Below, piece after piece: positions 27,740-36,667 of a stretch of DNA of 64,000 nt. The notes under the pieces are model-generated. The model worked only from the letters and a program-made list of their open reading frames with translations, made no database searches and was not told the origin of the DNA. Origin of the DNA: CAVWDI01 sp963753725 (lineage in GTDB: Bacteria > Chloroflexota > Anaerolineae > Anaerolineales > UBA4823); assembly GCA_963753725.1 (NCBI GenBank), contig CAVWDI010000029.1, forward strand, positions 124,001-188,000. The letters run 5' to 3'. Position 1 is the stretch's first letter. The number at the start of each line of letters is the position of its first letter. The translations under genes and the position numbers were made by a program.

Positions 27740-27824
27740 TGGTATTGTGATCCCGATTATTTAAGGAGTGAATAATCTATTATTTTTGTAAAATAGATCC
27801 TTTGCTCCGCTCCCGTGATTTATT

Positions 27825-27856
27825 GTAGGGCAAGTTGGCAACTTGCCCTACTTTTC
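27825..27856 (+). terminator. Palindromic terminator after HlyD gene
   Basis: Near-perfect palindrome with arms GTAGGGCAAGTT (27825-27836) and AACTTGCCCTAC (27840-27851) around GGC, then TTTTCC. It lies between the convergent HlyD and RNase genes and may work for both. Its shape also resembles repeated intergenic palindromes seen in related genomes. Confidence 0.7.
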
Positions 27857-27957
27857 CAATAACTGGATTTTCAGACACATATTGATCAATCCTTACACCC
27901 TCCCCGCAGCACGCGGAAAAACGACACTATGTTGCAAGCAATAATTTCACAATTCTG

Positions 27958-29855
27958 TTACCCAACCTCAAAATACGCCTCAAGCTCAGGTAGATTGATC
28001 CCCTTTACGCTCAATTCCAGCACCGAATTTAATGGTTTTTCCTCCCGCATATGGATCTGAGTCTCGAACGCCAACTGCGGGATGATGACTTTCCCTGATA
28101 AGCCGCGTTTTTCTACCAACACGCCCTCTCCGCTCCAGTCCGGATTTTGAGCAAAATAAACCAGCGTCCAATGGCGTCTGGATAACCAATCAGCCTGGTT
28201 CACACTACCTATGACCGCCTGTGAGGCGCCGATGCGCTCCAGCATCTCACTTTCATCCATCAACGCGCCCCCGGTTAAAGAAGGCGCGCAGCTGCTGGTG
28301 AGCCGCAAGGTCCAAATAGCGCCGTAAAGGGCTGGTGACGCGGGTGTAATTCAGCAACCCAACCCCAGCATGCGGAGAGGGTTTAACTCTCACCTGGCTG
28401 CGCTGGGAGATTCGACGTAAAACATATTTATATGCCAGCGTTCCCTGGGATAGAGATTCGCCACGCAGCCTTTCGGCCAAGCGTTCCTCATCCGGAGCTT
28501 CTTGAATGACAAATGGGAAGGGGATATCGTGCGCTGATGCGTAACCTGCCGCCGCCTCCCCCGTCATAAGCATAGCTTCCCTGACCAGTGACCGGCTCAC
28601 CAGTTCTGGCAGCGGTCGAATTTCCACCACGCCATCCTGGACATTTACTTTCGCTTCAGGCATATCGAAAAAGGAGGCTTCGTTTGCCTCGCGCCGTTTG
28701 CAATAAGCCTCGGTAAGAATTTTTATATCGCTCAGCAAGTTATCTTTAATCCGATCTTCAGCCTCTTCGTAACTCATACGTTGGACACGCACCAGGCTAG
28801 GAGCGATTTCCACATCAACAATTTCCGCCTCCCTGTTCAATGTAATCCCAAATGAAAGAGCCGGTGAGGTTTCACTCAAACCCATCCCCAGGCTTTTTAT
28901 CAAACTGTCGGGCAGCATCGGCAGCATGCCTTCCGGCAGATAACACGTGGCTGCGCGCCCCCTGGCCTCCAGGTCAAGAGCGCTGTTCGCAGGCACCAAA
29001 GCCGCCGCATCCGCTATGTGCACCCACAGGCGCCCGCCAGCAAACTCTCCGTTTTCCATCTCCAGTTTTTCCAGGCCAATCGCATCATCCGGGTCCAGAT
29101 TATCCCGGTCATCAATGGCGTAACTATCCAGATGGGTCAAGTCTAAACGGTCCTCACCTACTATGGCTGGCATCTCAATATCAGCTGGTGTGCCGCTTAT
29201 TCGCAAACGTTGGGGATATGGATTTACGTTATTATCCCAATATCCGAGTTCCAGCAGGATGGCGTGCGCACTTTGGGGCGTTTGGGACCGTCCCAGCTCG
29301 CGCAGCAGTTTGCTGTGCTTTACGCTGCCGTAAGCCAGATTTTCAACCTCAACTAGAAAACGTTTATCCTCATCCGATATCCCCTCTCCATTATTGATCC
29401 GCTCCAGGAATGAGTTCCCACGCTTTGAGATCAGCCGCTTTCGCCTGGCGGCTCTCAATCTCTGCCTGCACTTCATCCATTGTACGAGGCAGGACCGCTT
29501 CAATGCTCCCCTGGAAGTACAGACCATCCTTGATCAACTTCCAGGTATTCCAAGCACTGGCTGGTGAGAATTCCCCATATACCAATTCAGTCAACGACAC
29601 CAGGGTGTGACTAGATTCACTTTCATCCTCCAGCATAACCTCCCACGCCAATTCGACTTCTCCATCCCCTGCATGCAGCGCCTCGAAGCTGTCGAACGGT
29701 CCCGGATGTAAGAGCTCCACATCCTTGTAACGTACATTCGCCAGGTCTCCATTCTCCAGCTTTATCGTCAATTTATCTCCCACGCGTAATACCCGCGCCG
29801 GATGTGTTTTGTATACCACCAAACTGTCTTCTACAATTGATTTAATTGCCATCAA
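27958..29855 (-). CDS. RNase II/R family exoribonuclease (two frameshifts)
   Basis: About 632 residues once joined from three segments: 29855-29391, 29527-28253 and 28308-27958. The N-terminal segment is a small beta domain. The RNB catalytic domain shows DLTHLDSYAIDDRDNLDPDDA with the active-site Asp cluster, then IADAAALVPANSALDLEARGR and the YTRVTSPLRRYLDLAAHQQLRA segment that is diagnostic of the family. A final S1-like or C-terminal part follows (LMDESEMLERIGASQAV). The breaks are at GGG/GGGGG runs (29410 and 28265), so probable sequencing indels. It degrades single-stranded RNA 3' to 5', processively. Confidence 0.85.
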
Positions 29856-30065
29856 ACCTGCCCTGAATAAGTTGGGATATCGCTGTTACCATAATCTTGG
29901 TATAAATTTGCTTTGCAATAGATACCAGGTAAATACTACCATTCTTAACCCCGGATGTGAGCACCAAACTGGTTCCTGTTTTTCGCCCAACACGCTCCTG
30001 GACTGGTAGCCCAATAAAACTCATTGTTCATACCAACAAAGACAACCTGATTATCCATATCTATT

Positions 30066-30662
30066 TTAATCTGATTTCTCCCAGGGAAGCCACAGCGTAT
30101 TATCCGCGTTAAGAGCATGCCAGGTTGCCCCTATTACCAGATGTTCATAAACCACTGCCATGCGTTCTTTTGAATAAGGCATATCATTGGTTATCCACCA
30201 ATCGATCAAACCCATAATGGAGGAAACCATGTGATTGGCGGCAATTTCAAAAGGAATGGTTTGTGTGGTAACCCGGTCGTTGTGGCGGTCCAGATGAACT
30301 TGAACCATTTCGCTCAAGTGAATTCGCAGCTTTTTGCTGAACATTTGACTATCAAGCACGCCGCGATACATAGCACGGTTACCTTCGACATGTTGAAACA
30401 GCAAATATCCTTCCCGCTCAAAATATTTGTCGTTATGAGTGTTCGAAAGGGATTTAAGATTTTCAATAATTTCAGTGAATATCTCCAGCATTAAATCATC
30501 TTTACCATTGTAATGACGGAAAAAAGTAGCATACCCGATATCCGCACAGTCAGTGATATCGCGGATAGTGATTACCTCATAAGGTCCCTGATTGATTAAT
30601 TCAAGGAGCGCCTCCTTCAGCAGCCGGCGGGTTCGTATCACTCTTCTATCTGCATTATCCAT
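30066..30662 (-). CDS. TetR family regulator of the adjacent MFS exporter
   Basis: 198 residues from the ATG at 30662, which has a strong AGGAGG site five to nine bases upstream. DNA-binding helix-turn-helix is at about residues 25-48 (TIRDITDCADIGYATFFRHYNGKDDLM), preceded by TRRLLKEALLELINQG. The ligand-binding half is helical and diverges from known groups. It is divergent from the small membrane protein and MFS genes, and two inverted repeats lie between them, one over the -10 box, so it likely represses the exporter and perhaps itself. Confidence 0.9.
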   Translation of the reverse strand: MDNADRRVIRTRRLLKEALLELINQGPYEVITIRDITDCADIGYATFFRHYNGKDDLMLEIFTEIIENLKSLSNTHNDKYFEREGYLLFQHVEGNRAMYRGVLDSQMFSKKLRIHLSEMVQVHLDRHNDRVTTQTIPFEIAANHMVSSIMGLIDWWITNDMPYSKERMAVVYEHLVIGATWHALNADNTLWLPWEKSD

Positions 30663-30764
30663 CTGTTCCTCCTGAGATTTTCTCCCGGGTGTCAAAACAA
30701 TAACCATTTTTTGAGCCTTTTTTTTGAAAATGTTTCATACGACACACATAAAAATATTTCCTGG

Positions 30765-30826
30765 TTGACATTTGGAAGAATTCACATATGATACACATCA
30801 TACGTTATGGTATACAGTATATCATA
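30765..30826 (+). promoter_or_regulatory. Promoter with overlapping TetR-type operators
   Basis: -35 TTGACA (30765-30770), 16-nt spacer, -10 TATGAT (30787-30792). The -10 lies inside a perfect palindrome TATGAT-ACAC-ATCATA (30787-30802). A second imperfect palindrome, ATGGTATAC/GTATATCAT (about 30806-30826), lies directly downstream. This is the layout of a TetR-repressed promoter for the small membrane protein and MFS genes. Confidence 0.75.
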
Positions 30827-30854
30827 TTAAACAGAGATGTAAAGGAGCTTTTTC

Positions 30855-31058
30855 ATGAACGAACAATATTTATGGTGCCGGCGGACCGAAACTGATAGAG
30901 GAGGCGGCCTCTTCTGGGGATTAACCCTGGTAGCGATCGGAAGTTTTTGGTTATTGGGCAATTTTGAAATTGTCCCAGAACCTGCCAAAATCGTCATCCC
31001 AGGTCTTGTTATCCTGTGGGGCATCGCCACGTTGGTCAGACGGCGTACAACACAGTAA
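30855..31058 (+). CDS. Small membrane protein, LiaI/LiaF-TM-like (DUF5668-like)
   Basis: A 67-residue protein with two transmembrane helices. GLFWGLTLVAIGSFWLLGNF followed by IVIPGLVILWGIATLVRRR is the pattern of the LiaI/LiaF N-terminal membrane domain. These proteins are often linked to envelope-stress regulation, though this one has no other domain. A GGAG site precedes the ATG. It is the first gene of the TetR-controlled unit with the MFS exporter. Confidence 0.7.
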   Translation: MNEQYLWCRRTETDRGGGLFWGLTLVAIGSFWLLGNFEIVPEPAKIVIPGLVILWGIATLVRRRTTQ

Positions 31059-31119
31059 TCCAATCAGGAGAGGTGAAATGCACACCTCTCCCACATAAGT
31101 TAAGAAAGGATACTCGTCA

Positions 31120-32664
31120 ATGAATAACACAATCGAACAAGCTCGAAGACAACCAGAAAGATTTAGTTCGACTCTTGTTTCTTTGAAAACATTTTTGATC
31201 GTGTGGAGCGGGCAGGTCGTTTCCATGCTCGGTTCAAGTATGACCGGTTTTGCGCTCGGAGTCTGGATCTTTCAACAAACTGGTTCTGCATTCAGCTTCG
31301 CGCTGATTTTACTATTTAACATGCTCCCAAAAGCGTTGATTGCACCCTTCGCTGGCGTCTTCGCCGATCGTTACGACCGGCGTAAGATTATGATATGGAC
31401 CGACTCGTGCGCCGGATTAGCTACAACCATTGCAATACTCCTCTTCACAACGGACAGCTTATCCACCTGGCACATTTATTTACTCACTACTGTAAATGCC
31501 AGCGCAAGCGCATTCCAGGTACCAGCTTTCAACGCCTCAATCACACAACTGGTTCCCAAGTCACAATATGGAAGGGCCAATGGGCTGCAGCAGTTAGGTG
31601 ATGGGATCGGTCAGGTTATCGCACCTGTGCTGGCAGGAATCTTTATCGCTGCTTATGGTTTGGTGGGTGTACTTTTCATTGATTTGCTTACTTTTCTGTT
31701 CGCCGTTTCTATTCTGCTTGTTGTAAAGTTCCCAGGCATCCCGAATACTGGTAAACAGAGCTCTGACACCCGCGAAACATGGTTTTCCCAGGTAGGGCAG
31801 GCGATCAAATACCTTAAGCTGCGACCCGGATTACTGGGTTTAATGCTGGTTTTTACTCTGGTTAACTTCTTTGTCGGAGCGGCTGAAGTTGTCCTGACAC
31901 CGATGGTGCTCAGCTTCACAACACCTGAAAATCTCGGGCTGATTATGACGATCGGCGGGGTTGGTATGCTGTCCGGGAGTTTACTCATGACCGTTTATGG
32001 GGGTGGGAAGCGTAAAGTTTATGCTGTGTTCGGCGCCTATAGCCTTCTTGGCATGGCTGTACTCCTGGCAGGTTTAAGTCCATCCGTGTTGTTGGTCAGT
32101 ATTGCCGTTTTTCTAGCCTTCTTTTTCCTGCCGACCGTGATGGGCGCCAGCCAGGCAATTTTTCAAGCTAAAGTGGCCCCAAAAATCCAGGGACGGGTAT
32201 TTGGAATCAGGATGTTCCTGAATACGATTTCATTTGCACTGGCTTACCTTCTGGGTGGTTACCTTGCAGAAACACTTTTTGAGCCCATAATGGCAAAAAA
32301 TGGAATACTGGCCGATACGATTGGTCAAATCATTGGTGTAGGGCCGGGACGCGGAATGGGATTGATGTTCGTCTTGATGGGATTATTCTCAATCGTCTCC
32401 GCTTTAAGTGCTTTTATTTATCCGCGCATACGGCGCATGGAGATAGAATTACCAGATTTCGGTCCAAATTTAAAGAAAATTTTAATGAACACATCCTCGT
32501 CGCTACGCGAATTGAATCTCAACAGAATATCTATGCGGGAAAGCACCTCATTTTTGAGGCAGGGTATTGTGCACCCAGCACCACCTATCTGGTACGCCAA
32601 CGTAGGCAATCACGCACCTAGCACCACCTGTCCGGAACAGTCCCTCAGTGGATCACACACCTAG
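31120..32664 (+). CDS. MFS transporter, EntS-like (MFS_3) type
   Basis: A 514-residue member of the major facilitator superfamily. Twelve hydrophobic segments fill residues about 20-455. FADRYDRRKIMIWTD between helices 2 and 3 is the family's signature loop and VPKSQYGRANGLQQLGDGIGQVIAPVLAG matches the EntS/enterobactin-exporter class of MFS. The role is probably export of drugs or small metabolites, under TetR control. The last ~35 residues are unrelated to the family: the frame continues into a tandem 43-nt repeat and stops inside it, so the original stop may have been lost. RBS GAAAGGA precedes the ATG. Confidence 0.9.
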   Translation: MNNTIEQARRQPERFSSTLVSLKTFLIVWSGQVVSMLGSSMTGFALGVWIFQQTGSAFSFALILLFNMLPKALIAPFAGVFADRYDRRKIMIWTDSCAGLATTIAILLFTTDSLSTWHIYLLTTVNASASAFQVPAFNASITQLVPKSQYGRANGLQQLGDGIGQVIAPVLAGIFIAAYGLVGVLFIDLLTFLFAVSILLVVKFPGIPNTGKQSSDTRETWFSQVGQAIKYLKLRPGLLGLMLVFTLVNFFVGAAEVVLTPMVLSFTTPENLGLIMTIGGVGMLSGSLLMTVYGGGKRKVYAVFGAYSLLGMAVLLAGLSPSVLLVSIAVFLAFFFLPTVMGASQAIFQAKVAPKIQGRVFGIRMFLNTISFALAYLLGGYLAETLFEPIMAKNGILADTIGQIIGVGPGRGMGLMFVLMGLFSIVSALSAFIYPRIRRMEIELPDFGPNLKKILMNTSSSLRELNLNRISMRESTSFLRQGIVHPAPPIWYANVGNHAPSTTCPEQSLSGSHT

Positions 32665-32699
32665 CGCCACCTGTCCGGAACGTCCCCCTAAGGGATCAC
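32571..32699 (+). repeat. Three tandem 43-nt repeats at the MFS 3' end
   Basis: Three contiguous 43-nt units: 32571-32613, 32614-32656 and 32657-32699. Each has the form (G/A)CACC(C/T)AGC(A/G)CCACCT(A/G)TC(C/T)GG and ends GGATCAC or CAATCAC; units 2 and 3 agree best. The MFS reading frame runs through two and stops in the third (TAG). A reverse complement echo, GTGGTGCG, follows unit 3. Confidence 0.85.
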
Positions 32700-32800
32700 G
32701 GTGGTGCGTACATAAAAAAACCGCCTATTTCAGAGCAACACACCTATCCCTCCAGCAGTATCCCGCTGCCTAAGGCTCCCGAAGAATGAGGAAGTTCTTT

Positions 32801-32836
32801 GCGGGATTTTCCCTTGCGCAGCATCCCGCGTTTTTT
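32801..32836 (+). terminator. Rho-independent terminator downstream of MFS
   Basis: Arms GCGGGAT (32801-32807) and ATCCCGC (32823-32829), loop of 15 nt, followed by G and six T. It lies in the 305-nt gap between MFS and ABC exporter genes, which otherwise holds the tandem repeat and CCCTATCCCCT duplicates near 32844-32880. Confidence 0.75.
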
Positions 32837-32969
32837 GTGGGACTATCCCCTATCCCCTGAATTATTCCCTATCCCCTAAAATTTTATCTTCCCGATTCTA
32901 GTATTTGTCTTATATTCACCTTCCCGCTGGAGTGATATACTCACTGAACCTGACTTTTAAGGAAAACAT

Positions 32970-34954
32970 ATGGGATTTCACGGAAGCGGTTGGTGGAGCT
33001 ATATCAGATCAACCGGCGAAAAACCGAAACTTACCTGGGACCTGATGAAGCGCGTGATGGGCTACTCGCAGCCTTACCGCTGGCAGATCATCGCGATGCT
33101 GTTCTTGATCCTGATCAACACCGGGTTAACGCTCCTGACGCCGCTCATCCTGCGCCAGTTAATCGATGTCACCATCCCCGAAAAGCGGGTTGACCAGCTG
33201 GTTTTCCTGGCATTGGGATTGCTGCTCATACCCGCATTGGGCGGGTTAATCAGCGTATTCCAACGCCGCTATAACGCCCAGGTCGGCGAAGGCGTGATTT
33301 ACGATCTGAGGGTCTCGCTCTACTCTAGCCTGCAGCGCATGTCGCTGCGTTTCTTCACCAACACCAAGGTGGGCGAGTTAATGAGCCGTCTGAACAACGA
33401 TGTCATTGGCGCCCACAACGCGATCAGCAATACCATAGTAGGCATCATCACCAATATCATCCAGGCCAGCGCTGTTTTAATCGTCATGTTGAGCCTGGAT
33501 TGGCGCCTGACCCTGGTCAGCATCGTCATCCTGCCTCTGTTTATCCTGACAGCCCGACGTATGGGCGCCCGCTTGCGGGATATCGCCCGCCAGGGAATGG
33601 ACGCCAATGCACGCATGAACGCCACCATGAATGAAACCCTTAATATCGGAGGCGCCTTGCTGGTTAAATTGTTTGGACGCTCAACTTTAGAAATCGACCG
33701 TTTTAAGGAAAGAGCCGCTTCGGTACGCGATATCGGTGTCCAGCGCGGAGTTATGGGCGCCTCATTTTTTGTCATTATCGGATTATTGAGCGCCATTGGA
33801 ACGGCCCTGGTATACGGGATTGGCGGCTATCTTGTCATATTAGATCTTTTCACCGTAGGCACCATCGTTGCTTTCGGCGGCATATTTAACCAGCCTTTAT
33901 ACTTCACTGCAGGGCTTGGCGAACGCGCCGGTCGAATTCGCCACCTCCGTGGTCAGCTTTGAGCGCGTTTTTGAAATTGTCGACCTGCCGCCTGATATTG
34001 AAGAACGACCGGATGCCCTCGAACTCCTTGATATCCGCGGCGAGTTGGAGCTTGATAACGTGACCTTCAGATACCAGGCTACCCAGGAAGGCTTGATCAG
34101 CGACGTGCACCGCTTCGGCGCCATGCACGAAGTAAGCGCTACCCTGTCCGGAAAGCTGCTAAAAGATCAAGACAAACACGATGGTGGAGATAACGAAAAA
34201 CCGGACACAGAATCTGCAGATGGCTCATTAATCCAGGAGGAAATCCAGCGCAGCCAGGCGAGGCATCTGGCTCTGGAAGATATATCCTTTACCATCAAAC
34301 CAGGACAGCTGGCAGCATTAGTGGGACCCAGCGGCGCCGGCAAAACCACCCTGACTTACCTGATCCCGCGCCTGTATGATCCTACTGAGGGAAACATCCA
34401 AATCGATGGGCACGACCTGCGCCATGTCACCCTGGATTCATTAAGCGCATATGTCGGTATGGTCACCCAGGAAACGCATTTATTTCACGACACCATCCGC
34501 ACCAACCTGCTTTACGCCAATCTGGACGCTACACAGGAGCAGATCGAATCCGCATGCATAACAGCCAACATCCACGATTTCATTTCTGAGCTGCCGGATG
34601 GCTACGATACGGTTGTTGGGGAACGCGGTTACCGCTTGAGCGGCGGTGAAAAGCAGCGTTTAGCGCTGGCGCGTGTGATTCTAAAAGATCCTCGCATCCT
34701 GGTGCTGGACGAGGCCACCAGCCATCTGGACAGCCAGTCCGAAGCCTTGATCCAGGAAGCGCTCAAACGCGTCATGTCTGGACGCACCAGCCTGGTAATC
34801 GCGCACCGTTTAAGCACCATCCTTTCCGCAGATTTAATCCTCAGTGATGGACCGCGGCCGGATTGTCGAGCGCGGTACGCACGATGAACTTTCATCGTTG
34901 GATGGTTTATACGCCCATCTCTACCAGACGCAATTTGCTAGCTCTGCTGGCTGA
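32970..34954 (+). CDS. ABC exporter, fused permease-ATPase (two frameshifts)
   Basis: About 660 residues when joined: 32970 to about 33875, then the frame of 33868 to about 34840, then VMDRGRIVERGTHDELSSLDGLYAHLYQ to the TGA at 34952. An MsbA/MdlB-type half-transporter with six helices (residues about 30-300, LTPLILRQLIDVTIP), an extra acidic insert before the ATPase (about 380-440), Walker A GPSGAGKTTLTYL, Q-loop, signature LSGGEKQRL, Walker B ILVLDEATSHLD and H-loop. Dimers export lipids or drugs. Breaks sit at GCTTTCGGCGGC and CCTCAGTG, giving typical family sequence when repaired. The 3' end lies just upstream of galT. Confidence 0.85.
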
Positions 34955-35003
34955 ACGCGCAATCCATGACCAGGAGGGAGCATTCAAAGCGCTCAAATTA
35001 AAG

Positions 35004-36032
35004 ATGACAATCGCTTACCCGCACAGACGAAAAAACCAGCTTACCGGGGAATGGGTGCTGGTCTCTCCGCACAGAGCAGAACGTCCCTGGTTGGGGCAGG
35101 TTGAGAAGACATTCCAGGAGCGCCTGCCTGAATATGATCCGGGCTGTTATCTCTGTCCAGGAAATCAACGTGCCGGCGGTGATGTAAATCCCCAATACAC
35201 CTCAACCTTCGTGTTCACCAATGATTTTTCAGCGCTGCTGCCCGAGACCCCCCTGGTGGAAAGCAGGCGGCAGACCCTGCTGCGCTCACAACGCGTAAAC
35301 GGCACCTGCCGGGTAATCTGTTTTTCCCCCAGGCATGACCTGACCCTGCCAGAGATGGAACTCGAAAACATCCATGATGTTGTCGAGGCCTGGTGCCAGC
35401 AAACCGCTGAACTTGGTTTAACCTACAAATGGGTGCAGGTTTTCGAAAACAAGGGCGCGGTGATGGGTTGTTCTAACCCTCACCCGCATGGTCAGATATG
35501 GGCCAGCGACCAGATTCCGAACGAACCAGCCAAGGAAAATGACCAGCAAGCGCGTTATTACCAGGAACGGGGCAGTTTACTTCTGGCGGATTATTTAGAG
35601 CAGGAATTGGTAGATAAGCACAGGCTCGTCCTTGAAAACCAACATTGGGTGGTCCTGGTTCCATTCTGGGCTACTTGGCCGTTTGAGACCATCCTTTTAC
35701 CTCGCAGGCATATTATGCGTTTACCCGGCCTTGCAGAAGCTGAAAAGGTTCATCTGGCGGCTATTCTAAAACTGCTGCTAACAATATACGATAACCTTTT
35801 CAATAATTCCTTCCCCTATTCAATGGGATGGCACGGCGCCCCATTCGGGGCCACGGACGTCGACCATTGGCAGCTGCATGCCCATTTTTACCCGCCCCTG
35901 CTGCGCTCAGCAAGCGTAAAGAAATTTATGGTGGGTTATGAAATGCTGGCGGAAGCCCAGCGCGATTTGACCCCCGAAGCGGCTGCCCAGCGCCTTCGAG
36001 AAACCAGCGGTGAACACTATAAACATGTTTAA
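35004..36032 (+). CDS. galT: Galactose-1-phosphate uridylyltransferase
   Basis: 342 residues from the ATG at 35004; a longer frame upstream is not supported because it covers the 3' end of the ABC gene. Starts MTIAYPHRRKNQLTGEWVLVSPHR, the E. coli-type GalT beginning. Zinc site CYLCPGN, FVFTNDFSAL, and the catalytic HPHGQIWA with the uridylylated His are present. It swaps UMP from UDP-glucose onto galactose-1-phosphate in the Leloir pathway. No galK or galE is next to it in this window, so the pathway is not clustered here. Expression may rely on the ABC gene transcript or its own promoter, which I cannot see clearly. Confidence 0.92.
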   Translation: MTIAYPHRRKNQLTGEWVLVSPHRAERPWLGQVEKTFQERLPEYDPGCYLCPGNQRAGGDVNPQYTSTFVFTNDFSALLPETPLVESRRQTLLRSQRVNGTCRVICFSPRHDLTLPEMELENIHDVVEAWCQQTAELGLTYKWVQVFENKGAVMGCSNPHPHGQIWASDQIPNEPAKENDQQARYYQERGSLLLADYLEQELVDKHRLVLENQHWVVLVPFWATWPFETILLPRRHIMRLPGLAEAEKVHLAAILKLLLTIYDNLFNNSFPYSMGWHGAPFGATDVDHWQLHAHFYPPLLRSASVKKFMVGYEMLAEAQRDLTPEAAAQRLRETSGEHYKHV

Positions 36033-36143
36033 AGACTTGCTGAGTCGAAGTAATTTCGAAATTCTAACTCAACCCGTTTATGTAATCATAACTGTTGGAA
36101 GATCGTTGATCAATACTTTTTGATAAAAATCAGAAAACAATTC

Positions 36144-36635
36144 TTAACCATCCCCCAGGGTTTTATCCCAATCGATCTCTTGCAGGGTTTTATACAGCCC
36201 ATGATCGTCATCAACTACAAAAAATGTCAGGTTGGTGAAGACCTCCTCGGCGATATTGCGTACCTCATCAACCGGGATTAATTCGTCCCGGCTGCCGTGG
36301 TAAAGGACAACTGGTACTGATACCTGCCCCGGCTTATTATCAATAAAGGTTGGCCAGATCAACGCCGGCGCCATTAACACCAGCTTTTCTACCCGCTCTG
36401 GATGCTGGCAGGTGTACATCGCTCCCATCAGCCCGCCCAAACTGGAACCGATGATCCGCCAACCATCACCATCATCCAGGATACCATCTAAGGTCGACAT
36501 ACGCTCATCCACCGTTCCGCGAAAGTCAGGAGTTAGCATGCTGGGATACAACCCGCGCAGGTAAGCTGCTTTATTACCCTGGCTTGACCCCATCAGCCCG
36601 TGGATTAATATTAGTCTTGCTGGATCAATATTCAT
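36144..36635 (-). CDS. Small alpha/beta hydrolase, YqiA/UPF0227-like
   Basis: A 163-residue enzyme. LILIHGLMGSSQGNKAAYL begins the alpha/beta fold, IIGSSLGGLMGA is the nucleophile elbow with catalytic Ser, LYHGSRDELIPV carries the Asp and DDDHGLYKTL supplies the His. It lacks a cap domain, as in the YqiA group of esterases. The substrate is unknown. It is convergent with galT and follows the polysaccharide deacetylase-like gene in the same direction. Confidence 0.8.
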   Translation of the reverse strand: MNIDPARLILIHGLMGSSQGNKAAYLRGLYPSMLTPDFRGTVDERMSTLDGILDDGDGWRIIGSSLGGLMGAMYTCQHPERVEKLVLMAPALIWPTFIDNKPGQVSVPVVLYHGSRDELIPVDEVRNIAEEVFTNLTFFVVDDDHGLYKTLQEIDWDKTLGDG

Positions 36636-36667
36636 GGAATTACTTTAAAACGACAATTTTCTTGAAG

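Noticed and set aside
32571..32699. CRISPR array
   Set aside because: Units are contiguous with no spacers and only three copies, so a plain tandem repeat.
34863..35003. GalT start at 34863
   Set aside because: That part encodes the 3' end of the ABC exporter in another frame; MTIAYPHRR at 35004 is the GalT start.
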